Origin: Lachnospiraceae bacterium
Lineage (GTDB): Bacteria; Bacillota; Clostridia; Lachnospirales; Lachnospiraceae
Assembly: GCA_026169045.1 (NCBI GenBank)
Contig: JAPFDH010000087.1
Coordinates: forward strand, 1 to 59,432
Direction of reading: 5' to 3'
DNA: 59,432 nt
Position 1 is the stretch's first letter. Every line of letters starts with the position of its first letter. Under the pieces are notes generated by a model. That model was not told the origin of the DNA, did not search any database, and saw only the letters and a list, made by a program, of their open reading frames with translations. Shown here one piece after another: positions 52,684-59,432 of this stretch. The translations under genes were made by a program, and so were the position numbers.

Positions 52684-53574
52684 TTAACAGAATTCGTTTT
52701 CCTTTTCTTTATGATATGCTCGTTCCGCTATAATTTTGCTGTTTTGATTTAATTGTTTTGATAATTTTACATAATCCTGATTAATCACTCCCGCATAGAG
52801 CATATCCACCAATGCCAATTGCGAAATCCGTGAAAAAATGGTATCTCCATATAGAAACTGATGATGACTGGCACACAATAAAATGTCAGCATAATCCGCA
52901 ATCACCGCATTTTCAAAATTGGTTAGAACCATGGTAGTTGCCCCTGCCTTTTTTGCCAAACGCATCATTTCTACCGTATCCCTTGAATAACCAGAATAGG
53001 AAATTCCAATTGCAAGATCTTCCTTCGTCAAATTTCTGGCACTGATACTCTGAAGATAATAATCTTCATGCATTCTGCAGTTTAAACCCAGATATGTCAG
53101 TTTCGTCAAAAGATCGTTCGCTGTACACATGGAATTTTCCACACTATAGATCGAGATACTCTTAGCCCGAAGAATTGCCTCTACTGCTCTTTTATATTCT
53201 TTTACTTGTACACTCTTTAATGTTTCTTCCAGCATCTGAATGGATGTAGCGATAATTTTTCCGGGAATCTGTTCCAATTTATCCTTTTGGGAAAGCTGAA
53301 ATCCATATAATATAACGGGATTCTCTTCTTCCTGTTTTTTATGCACTTCCTCCTGAATCAAAGCATACTTAAACTCCTTAAATCCCTGGTATCCCAATGC
53401 TTTCAAAAATCGAAGAATTGTAGGCTGACTAACCCCGGTCAGTCTTGCCACTTCTTCAATTCGTAAACTTTTTGTTTCTGTACATACATGCAAAAAATAA
53501 TCTGCTACTTTTCTTTCAGAAGGACGCAGCCCCGTATAGGCTGCCTGTATTTTTCTTCTGATCACATCTTCCAT
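52684..53574 (-). CDS. RpiR/MurR family transcriptional regulator
   Basis: 296 residues. N-terminal helix-turn-helix (TKSLRIEEVARLTGVSQPTILRFLKALGYQGFKEFK) and C-terminal SIS sugar-phosphate domain (SISIYSVENSMCTANDLL; AIGISYSGYSRDTVEMM). Usually senses a phosphorylated compound. Located directly upstream of the AEP operon, with an identical palindrome on both sides, so it is the likely AEP regulator. Confidence 0.92.
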   Translation of the reverse strand: MEDVIRRKIQAAYTGLRPSERKVADYFLHVCTETKSLRIEEVARLTGVSQPTILRFLKALGYQGFKEFKYALIQEEVHKKQEEENPVILYGFQLSQKDKLEQIPGKIIATSIQMLEETLKSVQVKEYKRAVEAILRAKSISIYSVENSMCTANDLLTKLTYLGLNCRMHEDYYLQSISARNLTKEDLAIGISYSGYSRDTVEMMRLAKKAGATTMVLTNFENAVIADYADILLCASHHQFLYGDTIFSRISQLALVDMLYAGVINQDYVKLSKQLNQNSKIIAERAYHKEKENEFC

Positions 53575-53643
53575 CGGTTTCTTCCTTTCTTATCCCAGCT
53601 GCCATATACTCCTTTTTACTTTATAAGCCCCGAACAAAGTCTT

Positions 53644-53656
53644 GTAGATTTTCTAC
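53644..53656. promoter_or_regulatory. candidate RpiR-type operator
   Basis: GTAGATTTTCTAC, a palindrome 70 bases upstream of the regulator start, identical to the core of the hairpin at 52565-52597 ahead of the AEP operon. Confidence 0.55.
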
Positions 53657-53758
53657 TATTTTTGATCAAATAGCTGCTTTTTTCGTCCCATTCATTTTCC
53701 CATTTCAAAAACTTCTCTTCGTTTATGTATGGAAAAAAAAACAATATTTTTCCCTTCA

Positions 53759-54490
53759 TTAATCGTGTCTCTCCCACTGATTGTCGTAACATTCACAGAA
53801 ACGTGCTGCAAACGACGGTTCTTCTCCATGAAAATATAAATGAGAAATATCACCAAATTGAAGCAAACGAAAACTTGCAATCCCTTTTCTTCTTTCTTCC
53901 GTTACTACTGTCGTAACAGATGAGGGAGCGGCACACATTCCATGCCAAAGCACCATAGGCGAAACATTCAGTAAATGGCTAAGAAGCACACATTCCAACC
54001 CAAAATGGCAAAAAAGTACAATTGTATCATTATTCCCATTTATGACCTTATAAAAATAACCATCCCTTTGATATCCGTGATGCTGCAACAGAAGATCCAA
54101 TTGATTTGTCACCCACTGGTACTCTTCTTTGACTGCTCCTTCTCTCATAACATCCGTTTCATACCATCTTTTTTCCTGAAAAAATTTTTCTTCTTTCGTC
54201 CAATCTTCAGGAAGCCAATCCCACACAATTGTTTTATTTTCTTTTACGTCCGGTCTCCAGATAGACGGTTGAAATTCCCTTAGCCATTCACATTCCACAG
54301 CTTTTTTATGTACTCTTTTTAATGTACAGGATGCCGTATCTTTTGCCCTTCCCAAAGGAGATACATAATAAGCAGCTGCATCTATTTTTTCTAATTTTTC
54401 TGCAAGGTATTCTGCCTCTCTCCATCCTTTTTCTGTTAACGAATCCTTCTCGTAATCCGGATCACCATGCCGCACAATTAATAATTTCAT
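53759..54490 (-). CDS. histidine phosphatase superfamily protein
   Basis: 243 residues. RHG catalytic motif LLIVRHGDPDYEKD at the start, second Arg in SPLGRAKDTA, and C-terminal His in LFCHFGLECV. Broad family (phosphoglycerate mutase-like); substrate not clear. GGAG precedes the ATG. Confidence 0.9.
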   Translation of the reverse strand: MKLLIVRHGDPDYEKDSLTEKGWREAEYLAEKLEKIDAAAYYVSPLGRAKDTASCTLKRVHKKAVECEWLREFQPSIWRPDVKENKTIVWDWLPEDWTKEEKFFQEKRWYETDVMREGAVKEEYQWVTNQLDLLLQHHGYQRDGYFYKVINGNNDTIVLFCHFGLECVLLSHLLNVSPMVLWHGMCAAPSSVTTVVTEERRKGIASFRLLQFGDISHLYFHGEEPSFAARFCECYDNQWERHD

Positions 54491-54536
54491 TCTTCTCTCC
54501 TATTTTAACATTCTCTTTCGCTTACAAAAATTCAAT

Positions 54537-55049
54537 TCACTGTGTTATCTGTTTTACTGTTTCCATCGCTTTATCTACCAAACCCTTTCTATCTTCTAAG
54601 TTTGGATGATCCATGGCTCTGTCGAAATTTTCAATCATTTGCATAGCTTTTTGAGGATCTGTTTTTTTCATTCCTTCATAGCGGGCGCGTACTGCCATGG
54701 GCATTCTTCCCTGACACATCCATGATCCCACAACCGTATTGGATGCATCCAAATATTCTGCCACATGGGATACAATCTTGTCAAAATATGTCTGACTTTG
54801 CCCAAAACCTGCTGTTCCAAATAGAAATACTTTTTTCCCCCGCAGATTTTGAAGAAATTGGGTCATTTTTTCCTGACACCCTCCTTTATCCGTCCAAAAA
54901 CCGACAAAAATAAGATCCGCTTCCCCTATCTCCATCTCTTCTTTTACATCGCCAAAAAAAATACACTGTTTTCCCAGCTGTTCTTTTAATGCCTCTGCCA
55001 GATACTTCGTATTCCCTGTATTGCTGCTATAAATTACTGCACATTTCAT
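54537..55049 (-). CDS. flavodoxin family protein
   Basis: 170 residues. N-terminal FMN-phosphate loop IYSSNTGNTKYLAEAL and later segments FVGFWTDKGGCQ and FLFGTAGFG fit flavodoxins. It may carry electrons or protect against oxidants. The ATG at 55049 follows GGAGG and overlaps the upstream MarR gene by 23 bases. Probably under MarR control. Confidence 0.9.
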   Translation of the reverse strand: MKCAVIYSSNTGNTKYLAEALKEQLGKQCIFFGDVKEEMEIGEADLIFVGFWTDKGGCQEKMTQFLQNLRGKKVFLFGTAGFGQSQTYFDKIVSHVAEYLDASNTVVGSWMCQGRMPMAVRARYEGMKKTDPQKAMQMIENFDRAMDHPNLEDRKGLVDKAMETVKQITQ

Positions 55050-55482
55050 TTGTATTTCCTCCTTCTTCCTCACAAATCGCTTTCTTCATCTTTTTTACCA
55101 ATCTGGAAACCACTACCTGTTCTTCCTGATCCAGCGATTTCAAAATTTTTTGATCCCACTCTGCAAAGACCCGATAGCTGATCTCAAATGCCTTCTTTCC
55201 CCGTTCTGTCAGCTCCAGAACATAAACCCGTTTATCTTCATAGCATCGCGTTTTCTTTATAAATCCATCCTGCTCTAATTTCTTCAGACTTCTTGCAATA
55301 TGTCCTGCATCCATTTTTAATGCTTCCGAGACTTCCGTTGGCCGACAACCGGGATTTTTACCAATATAAATAATAAAAAACAACATTCCTCTGGATAAAC
55401 CAATTTTCTCTAAACATGCTCCACAATATCGTGAAAAATGTTTGCGCAGCTGAACCATATCAAATGTAATGGATTCTATCAT
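55027..55482 (-). CDS. MarR family transcriptional regulator
   Basis: 151 residues. Winged helix with GCRPTEVSEALKMDAGHIARSLKKLEQDGFIKKTRCYEDKRVYVLELTERGKKAF, the MarR pattern including the D..R wing. Regulates its own promoter and the flavodoxin gene, judging from the two palindromes upstream. GGAGG precedes the ATG. Confidence 0.93.
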   Translation of the reverse strand: MIESITFDMVQLRKHFSRYCGACLEKIGLSRGMLFFIIYIGKNPGCRPTEVSEALKMDAGHIARSLKKLEQDGFIKKTRCYEDKRVYVLELTERGKKAFEISYRVFAEWDQKILKSLDQEEQVVVSRLVKKMKKAICEEEGGNTNEMCSNL

Positions 55483-55536
55483 ATTTCTTTCTCCTCCGAT
55501 TTTTCATCCGATATCTATTCTTCTTATCTCTAAAAG

Positions 55537-55578
55537 CTTGACATAGTCAAGTATACAGAACTATTTGACTTTGTCAAG
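55537..55578 (-). promoter_or_regulatory. MarR-type promoter with two palindromic operators
   Basis: Two 15-bp palindromes, CTTGACATAGTCAAG (55537-55551, perfect arms) and TTTGACTTTGTCAAG (55564-55578, one arm mismatch), 27 bases apart. A promoter TTGACA-16-TATACT (minus strand, 55572-55577 and 55550-55555) is interlaced: the -35 is in one palindrome, the -10 touches the other, so binding would block RNA polymerase. Confidence 0.75.
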
Positions 55579-55590
55579 TTTTTTCTATAT

Positions 55591-56679
55591 TTATTCCTCC
55601 TCCAGCCGCAATGCCAAATAAATAAGACATGCATCTTTAAATCTTCTTGGATTATACCCGGTTTGTTTTGCAAATTTATCCAATTTATACTGTAATGTAT
55701 TTTTATGAAGATATAATCGTTCACAAGTCTGTTTTAGTGACATATCTTCTTCAAAATATACATTTAATAAATCTCGTTCCTCCTGACTTGTTCCCTTTAA
55801 AATCCGTTTCGCATAAACGTCTTTACTCTGTGCTGAGATGGACGATAATACCACTTCAAGTGTCAATTCTTCATAAACCGTATAATTTTTTTTTGAGAAG
55901 GAAAAACTTTTCATTCCCATTCGTCCCGCTTCATAAGAATCTGCCAGTTCATAAATTTTCCCGTTTTTCCCCACACTAATTTTGACAAATTCCCTATATT
56001 CTTCTGCAAATCGTTTCAGCAAATACGCATGTGTTTTGAAGTCTTTTTCTTCTATCACAGCCAGATACTCATTGGGATATTCATATGTATATAGAGAAAC
56101 TCCTACTGATTGAAATAAATGAAATAATGCCGGTTCCATCATCTTTAAATTATTGGGGTGCCAGTTGGAATTAATCTGCACCAGCACCATTCTTTTTTCT
56201 GTCTCCCAAGGTATATTCCACCCTTCCATAATTTCCTTCAAATAATCCATATTCTCCATATTTCTGGTGATAAAGGCACGGATCACAAAATGCTTTTTTT
56301 CTTCCAGCGTACGACTGAATGCATTCAATTCCTTTTCTCGGATCAGCAATTTTGTAATTCGTTCTGCCAAATGAGCATACTTACGTACTTCCTGCGGTTT
56401 CCCTGTAATTCCAATGACTGCCACTATTTCCTGATTATAACGGATAGGTAAATTTACTCCTTTTTGTGTTCCGGCAAAACGTTCATCCGAATCCACTTCT
56501 ATCATGGTATGGGTTATGGCTGCTTGTTTTCCGATTTCATGAAAGGTTCCCAGACGCTTTTCATCTGTACTGGCAAAAATAATTCCGGAACAGTCAATAA
56601 AATTGATATGACATCCACACACGTCCCGTACCGTATTCACAATCTGCTGCGCCAATACTTCATCCACATAATGATTCAT
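55591..56679 (-). CDS. CdaR family transcriptional regulator (sugar diacid/glycerate type)
   Basis: 362 residues. N-terminal sugar-diacid recognition domain (VDEVLAQQIVNTVRDVCG; GVNLPIRYNQEIVAVIGITG) and C-terminal PucR-type helix-turn-helix (LKQTCERLYLHKNTLQYKLDKF; GYNPRRFKDACLIYLAL). Divergent from glycerate kinase and a GntP-type permease, the usual CdaR regulon. GGGAG precedes the ATG. Activator role is inferred from the family. Confidence 0.93.
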   Translation of the reverse strand: MNHYVDEVLAQQIVNTVRDVCGCHINFIDCSGIIFASTDEKRLGTFHEIGKQAAITHTMIEVDSDERFAGTQKGVNLPIRYNQEIVAVIGITGKPQEVRKYAHLAERITKLLIREKELNAFSRTLEEKKHFVIRAFITRNMENMDYLKEIMEGWNIPWETEKRMVLVQINSNWHPNNLKMMEPALFHLFQSVGVSLYTYEYPNEYLAVIEEKDFKTHAYLLKRFAEEYREFVKISVGKNGKIYELADSYEAGRMGMKSFSFSKKNYTVYEELTLEVVLSSISAQSKDVYAKRILKGTSQEERDLLNVYFEEDMSLKQTCERLYLHKNTLQYKLDKFAKQTGYNPRRFKDACLIYLALRLEEE

Positions 56680-56856
56680 TCTTACCTCTCCCTTCTTTAA
56701 AAGAACTTCTTGGTTTCTATCATATCACCATTTGTTCCAAATAACATATTTTTTTATTTAATGATTATTTTTTATAGTATAAAGGACATATTCTTACCTG
56801 TTTTTCTCTGATATAGTATTCTTAGAAAAAGAACAACTGCAGGAGGAAACCATTCC

Positions 56857-57999
56857 ATGAATATTGTAATTGCTATTGATTCATTAAAAGGCAGTCTTTC
56901 TTCTCTGGAAGCCGGTCATGCTATAGCAGAAGGAATCAGACGCGTCTCATCAACTGCGAATCTGATTGTAAAACCGTTAGCCGACGGAGGGGAAGGTACT
57001 GTGGAAGCCCTTACTTACCAAAAACCCTGTGTTATCGAAAAAATCACGGTAACCGGACCTCTTGATTCTCCCATTCTCTGTGAATATCATCGGCTGCCGA
57101 AAACACAGACTGCTATTATCGAAATGGCCGGGGCTGCGGGGCTGACACTCGTTCCCGAAAGCCAACGAAATCCTCTGTATACCACAACCTATGGAGTTGG
57201 AGAAGTCATCAAAGATGCGATCAAAAAAGGATGCCGCAATTTTATTATCGGCATAGGCGGCAGTGCCACAAACGACGGGGGCGTCGGAATGTTACAGGCA
57301 CTGGGATTTGATTTTTTAACCGAAGACGGGCACTCCGTTCCCCATGGAGCCATTGGGCTTTCTGTTTTAAAATCCATATCTGCAAAACATATATTGCCGG
57401 AACTGGCAGAATGCCATTTTCATATTGCTTCTGATGTCTCCAATCCTCTTTGCGGTGAATACGGATGCAGTGCAGTGTATGGCCCCCAAAAAGGTGCCTC
57501 TCCTTCTATGATCCAGGATATGGATCATTGGCTTTCTCAATATGCTGCCATAGCATCCAAGTACAATCCAAACTCCAATGCCTCTGCACCAGGAGCCGGT
57601 GCTGCCGGTGGATTAGGTTTTGCATTTCTTACTTTTACCAATGCTACTTTGAAATCCGGTGTTCAAATTGTACTGGACGAATGCAATTTTGCAAAAGATG
57701 TGGAAACGGCTGATCTTATCATCACAGGAGAAGGAAGACTGGACGGACAAACCGCAATGGGAAAGGCTCCTATTGGCGTCGCAGCCCTGGCAAAAAAATA
57801 TCACAAACCAGTTGTAGCCCTTGCCGGATGTGTCACAAAAGACGCCAGGATTTGTAATCAGCATGGAATTGACGCCTTTTTCCCTATTTTACGGACAATT
57901 GTCACATTGGAAGAAGCCATGGAACCAAAACTTACAAAAGAAAATTTATCTGACACCGCAGAACAAGTATTTCGTCTGTGGAACATAAAGGAGGTATAG
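56857..57999 (+). CDS. glycerate kinase, GlxK/GarK type
   Basis: 380 residues. Type II (GlxK-like) glycerate kinase: AIDSLKGSLSSLEAGHAIAEGI, KPLADGGEGTVEAL, GIGGSATNDGGVGMLQALG, SDVSNPLCGEYG and ITGEGRLDGQTAMGKAP are the conserved motifs. It phosphorylates D-glycerate, normally to 2-phosphoglycerate. AGGAGG precedes the ATG, and the transporter follows after 3 bases. Probably activated by CdaR. Confidence 0.95.
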   Translation: MNIVIAIDSLKGSLSSLEAGHAIAEGIRRVSSTANLIVKPLADGGEGTVEALTYQKPCVIEKITVTGPLDSPILCEYHRLPKTQTAIIEMAGAAGLTLVPESQRNPLYTTTYGVGEVIKDAIKKGCRNFIIGIGGSATNDGGVGMLQALGFDFLTEDGHSVPHGAIGLSVLKSISAKHILPELAECHFHIASDVSNPLCGEYGCSAVYGPQKGASPSMIQDMDHWLSQYAAIASKYNPNSNASAPGAGAAGGLGFAFLTFTNATLKSGVQIVLDECNFAKDVETADLIITGEGRLDGQTAMGKAPIGVAALAKKYHKPVVALAGCVTKDARICNQHGIDAFFPILRTIVTLEEAMEPKLTKENLSDTAEQVFRLWNIKEV

Positions 58000-58002
58000 T
58001 CA

Positions 58003-59259
58003 ATGGATTATACATTTACTACTCTGGGTGCTATCTTAGGTCTGGCTATTGCCATTTTTCTAATTATCAAAAAAGTACATCCTGCTTATAGTTTAATGAT
58101 TGGAGCTTTCATCGGCGGTCTTGTCGGATGCCATAATGTGATCGTTACCGTAAACACCATGGTTTCCGGCGCATCGGATATGATGTCCTCCGTTCTCCGT
58201 ATTCTCGCCTCCGGTATTTTAGCCGGAACTCTGATCAAAACAGGTTCTGCCGAAAAAATTGCCGGAGTCATTGTAGAAAAATTCGGGGAAAAACGTGCCC
58301 TCGCTGCCATTTCCATTGCTACCATGTTAATTTGCGCCGTTGGTGTATTTATTGATATTTCCGTCATCACCGTCGCACCCATCGCTTTAGAAATCGGAAA
58401 AAAAGTAGGATACAGTAAACCATCCATTCTTTTAGCAATGATCGGCGGTGGGAAGGCAGGAAATATCATTTCTCCCAATCCCAACACCATCGCCGTATCC
58501 GAAGCCTTTCAAGTGGATTTGACTTCTCTTATCATACGTAACCTGATTCCTGCGCTCTTTGCTTTAATCGTTACCATCGTCCTGTCCAACCTACTGGTAA
58601 AGAAAAAGCAAATGATCCGTGAAGCGGATCTGGGCGTACGTGAGACCAAAGAACTTCCGTCTTTTTTACAGGCAATTATTGGTCCCCTTTCTGTTGTTAT
58701 TATTTTAGCATTACGCCCATTATTTTCCATGGTTATTGACCCACTCATTGCCCTTCCTATCGGCGGTTTTATCTGTTCTCTTTCCTGTGGACGTATCCAA
58801 CAGATCCGAGAACAGATGGAGTTCGGTCTTGGAAAAGTCCTTGGCGTATCAGTTCTCTTAATTGGGACGGGAACCATCGCCGGAATCATTAAAGCTTCTG
58901 CTTTACAAGTCGATGTCATTCACCTATTGGAATTTTTAAATATGCCATCCTTTATTCTGGCTCCACTATCCGGTATTCTAATGGCCGGAGCAACCGCTTC
59001 CACGACAGCTGGAGCAACCATCGCATCCCAAACCTTTGCTTCTATTCTTACGACGCAGGGAATTCCCCCCATTTCAGGTGGTGCCATGGTACATGCCGGT
59101 GCAACTGTCATTGATTCCCTTCCCCATGGTTCCTTTTTCCATGCCACCGGAGGCTCTGTCAATATGAGTATTCGTGAACGAATGCAATTGATTCCCTATG
59201 AAGCATGTATCGGATTGACCAGTACCATTCTATCCGTTATTCTTTTTCTTATCTTTTGA
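58003..59259 (+). CDS. GntP family permease (probably glycerate/gluconate)
   Basis: 418 residues, about 12 membrane segments. GntP family features: HPAYSLMIGAFIGGLVG, GTLIKTGSAEKIAGVIVEKFGEKRALAAI, GGGKAGNIISPNPNTIAVSEAF and the C-terminal GATVIDSLPHGSFFHATGGSVNM. Context with glycerate kinase points to glycerate uptake. GGAGG precedes the ATG. Confidence 0.93.
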   Translation: MDYTFTTLGAILGLAIAIFLIIKKVHPAYSLMIGAFIGGLVGCHNVIVTVNTMVSGASDMMSSVLRILASGILAGTLIKTGSAEKIAGVIVEKFGEKRALAAISIATMLICAVGVFIDISVITVAPIALEIGKKVGYSKPSILLAMIGGGKAGNIISPNPNTIAVSEAFQVDLTSLIIRNLIPALFALIVTIVLSNLLVKKKQMIREADLGVRETKELPSFLQAIIGPLSVVIILALRPLFSMVIDPLIALPIGGFICSLSCGRIQQIREQMEFGLGKVLGVSVLLIGTGTIAGIIKASALQVDVIHLLEFLNMPSFILAPLSGILMAGATASTTAGATIASQTFASILTTQGIPPISGGAMVHAGATVIDSLPHGSFFHATGGSVNMSIRERMQLIPYEACIGLTSTILSVILFLIF

Positions 59260-59324
59260 TCAATGACAATCACTTCCAAATGTAACAGTAAAAAAGGGGT
59301 TGTCGGAAAATAGATAACCTCAAA

Positions 59325-59370
59325 CAGGGGGCATTGTGACTGGATCGGTCACAATGCCCCCTGAAACTTT
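59325..59370 (+). terminator. strong terminator of the glycerate operon
   Basis: A perfect 16-bp stem (CAGGGGGCATTGTGAC / GTCACAATGCCCCCTG) with a 7-base loop and following AAACTTTTTT. Confidence 0.9.
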
Positions 59371-59384
59371 TTTCTTATATAAAA

Positions 59385-59420
59385 GAGAAAAAGATGGCTA
59401 ACGACAACCATCTTCCTCTC
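59385..59420 (-). terminator. terminator-like hairpin from a gene beyond the window
   Basis: GAGAAAAAGATGG / CCATCTTCCTCTC (two mismatches) with a 10-base loop; the minus strand continues into TTTTTCTCTTTT, so it likely ends a minus-strand transcript that enters from the right edge. Confidence 0.6.
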
Positions 59421-59432
59421 TGTTCTATGTTA

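Overview
The window is AT-rich, densely coded DNA with strong Shine-Dalgarno sites. Its gene content (membrane pyrophosphatase, nadABC, PTS EIICBA, LplABC-type transporter, GH28/GH106/GH88 hydrolases, C_GCAxxG_C_C protein, FliB) fits a low-GC Firmicute, most likely a gut Clostridium-group member such as a Lachnospiraceae. The genus cannot be read from the sequence. Nearly all genes lie on the minus strand. No rRNA, tRNA or CRISPR array was seen.

Region by region. 1-3100: an M20 peptidase and a DUF402 protein, flanked by two decayed genes (a URO-D-like N-terminus and an IS110-type transposase N-terminus). 3109-5012: two tandem AraC regulators behind a consensus promoter. 5119-18097: a tightly packed 12-gene minus-strand operon that I regard as the most interesting content. 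It encodes, in transcription order, a pseudokinase-like membrane protein, a 4-TM protein, a 609-aa protein of unknown family, an Hsp70-type ATPase, a long coiled-coil protein, a zinc-ribbon protein, a second multi-TM protein, a 370-aa coiled-coil protein, a 207-aa protein that looks like ESCRT-III/Snf7, an AAA ATPase built like Vps4 (MIT-like N-terminus, AAA core, Vps4-like C-terminal helix), a second AAA-type ATPase and a membrane-anchored zinc-ribbon/MORN-repeat protein. Three of the proteins end in similar acidic helices resembling MIT-interacting motifs. Together this looks like a bacterial ESCRT-III/Vps4-type membrane-remodelling machine, which I do not recognise as a described system. 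A TPP riboswitch with its own terminator lies just upstream, with no thiamine gene behind it.

18569-24883: FGGY kinase, PTS EIICBA and GH88 unsaturated glucuronyl hydrolase, then a convergent DegV protein. 24932-31432: sodium/proton pyrophosphatase, nadABC, a Nudix hydrolase and a C_GCAxxG_C_C protein. 31513-43758: a pectin/rhamnogalacturonan-type utilisation locus (IclR regulator, aldolase-like protein, two permeases, binding lipoprotein, two BNR propellers, GH106-like and GH28 enzymes). The hydrolases lack signal peptides, so oligosaccharides are probably imported and then cut in the cytoplasm. 43961-46732: LicC-like nucleotidyltransferase, a small membrane protein and FliB. 46878-53574: 2-aminoethylphosphonate uptake and breakdown (PhnW, PhnX, an ATPase and an unusual permease-permease-binding-protein fusion) with an RpiR regulator. 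53759-55482: histidine phosphatase, flavodoxin and MarR regulator. 55591-59259: CdaR regulator divergent from glycerate kinase and a GntP permease, closed by strong terminators.

All family calls come from reading motifs by eye; no database search or alignment was run.
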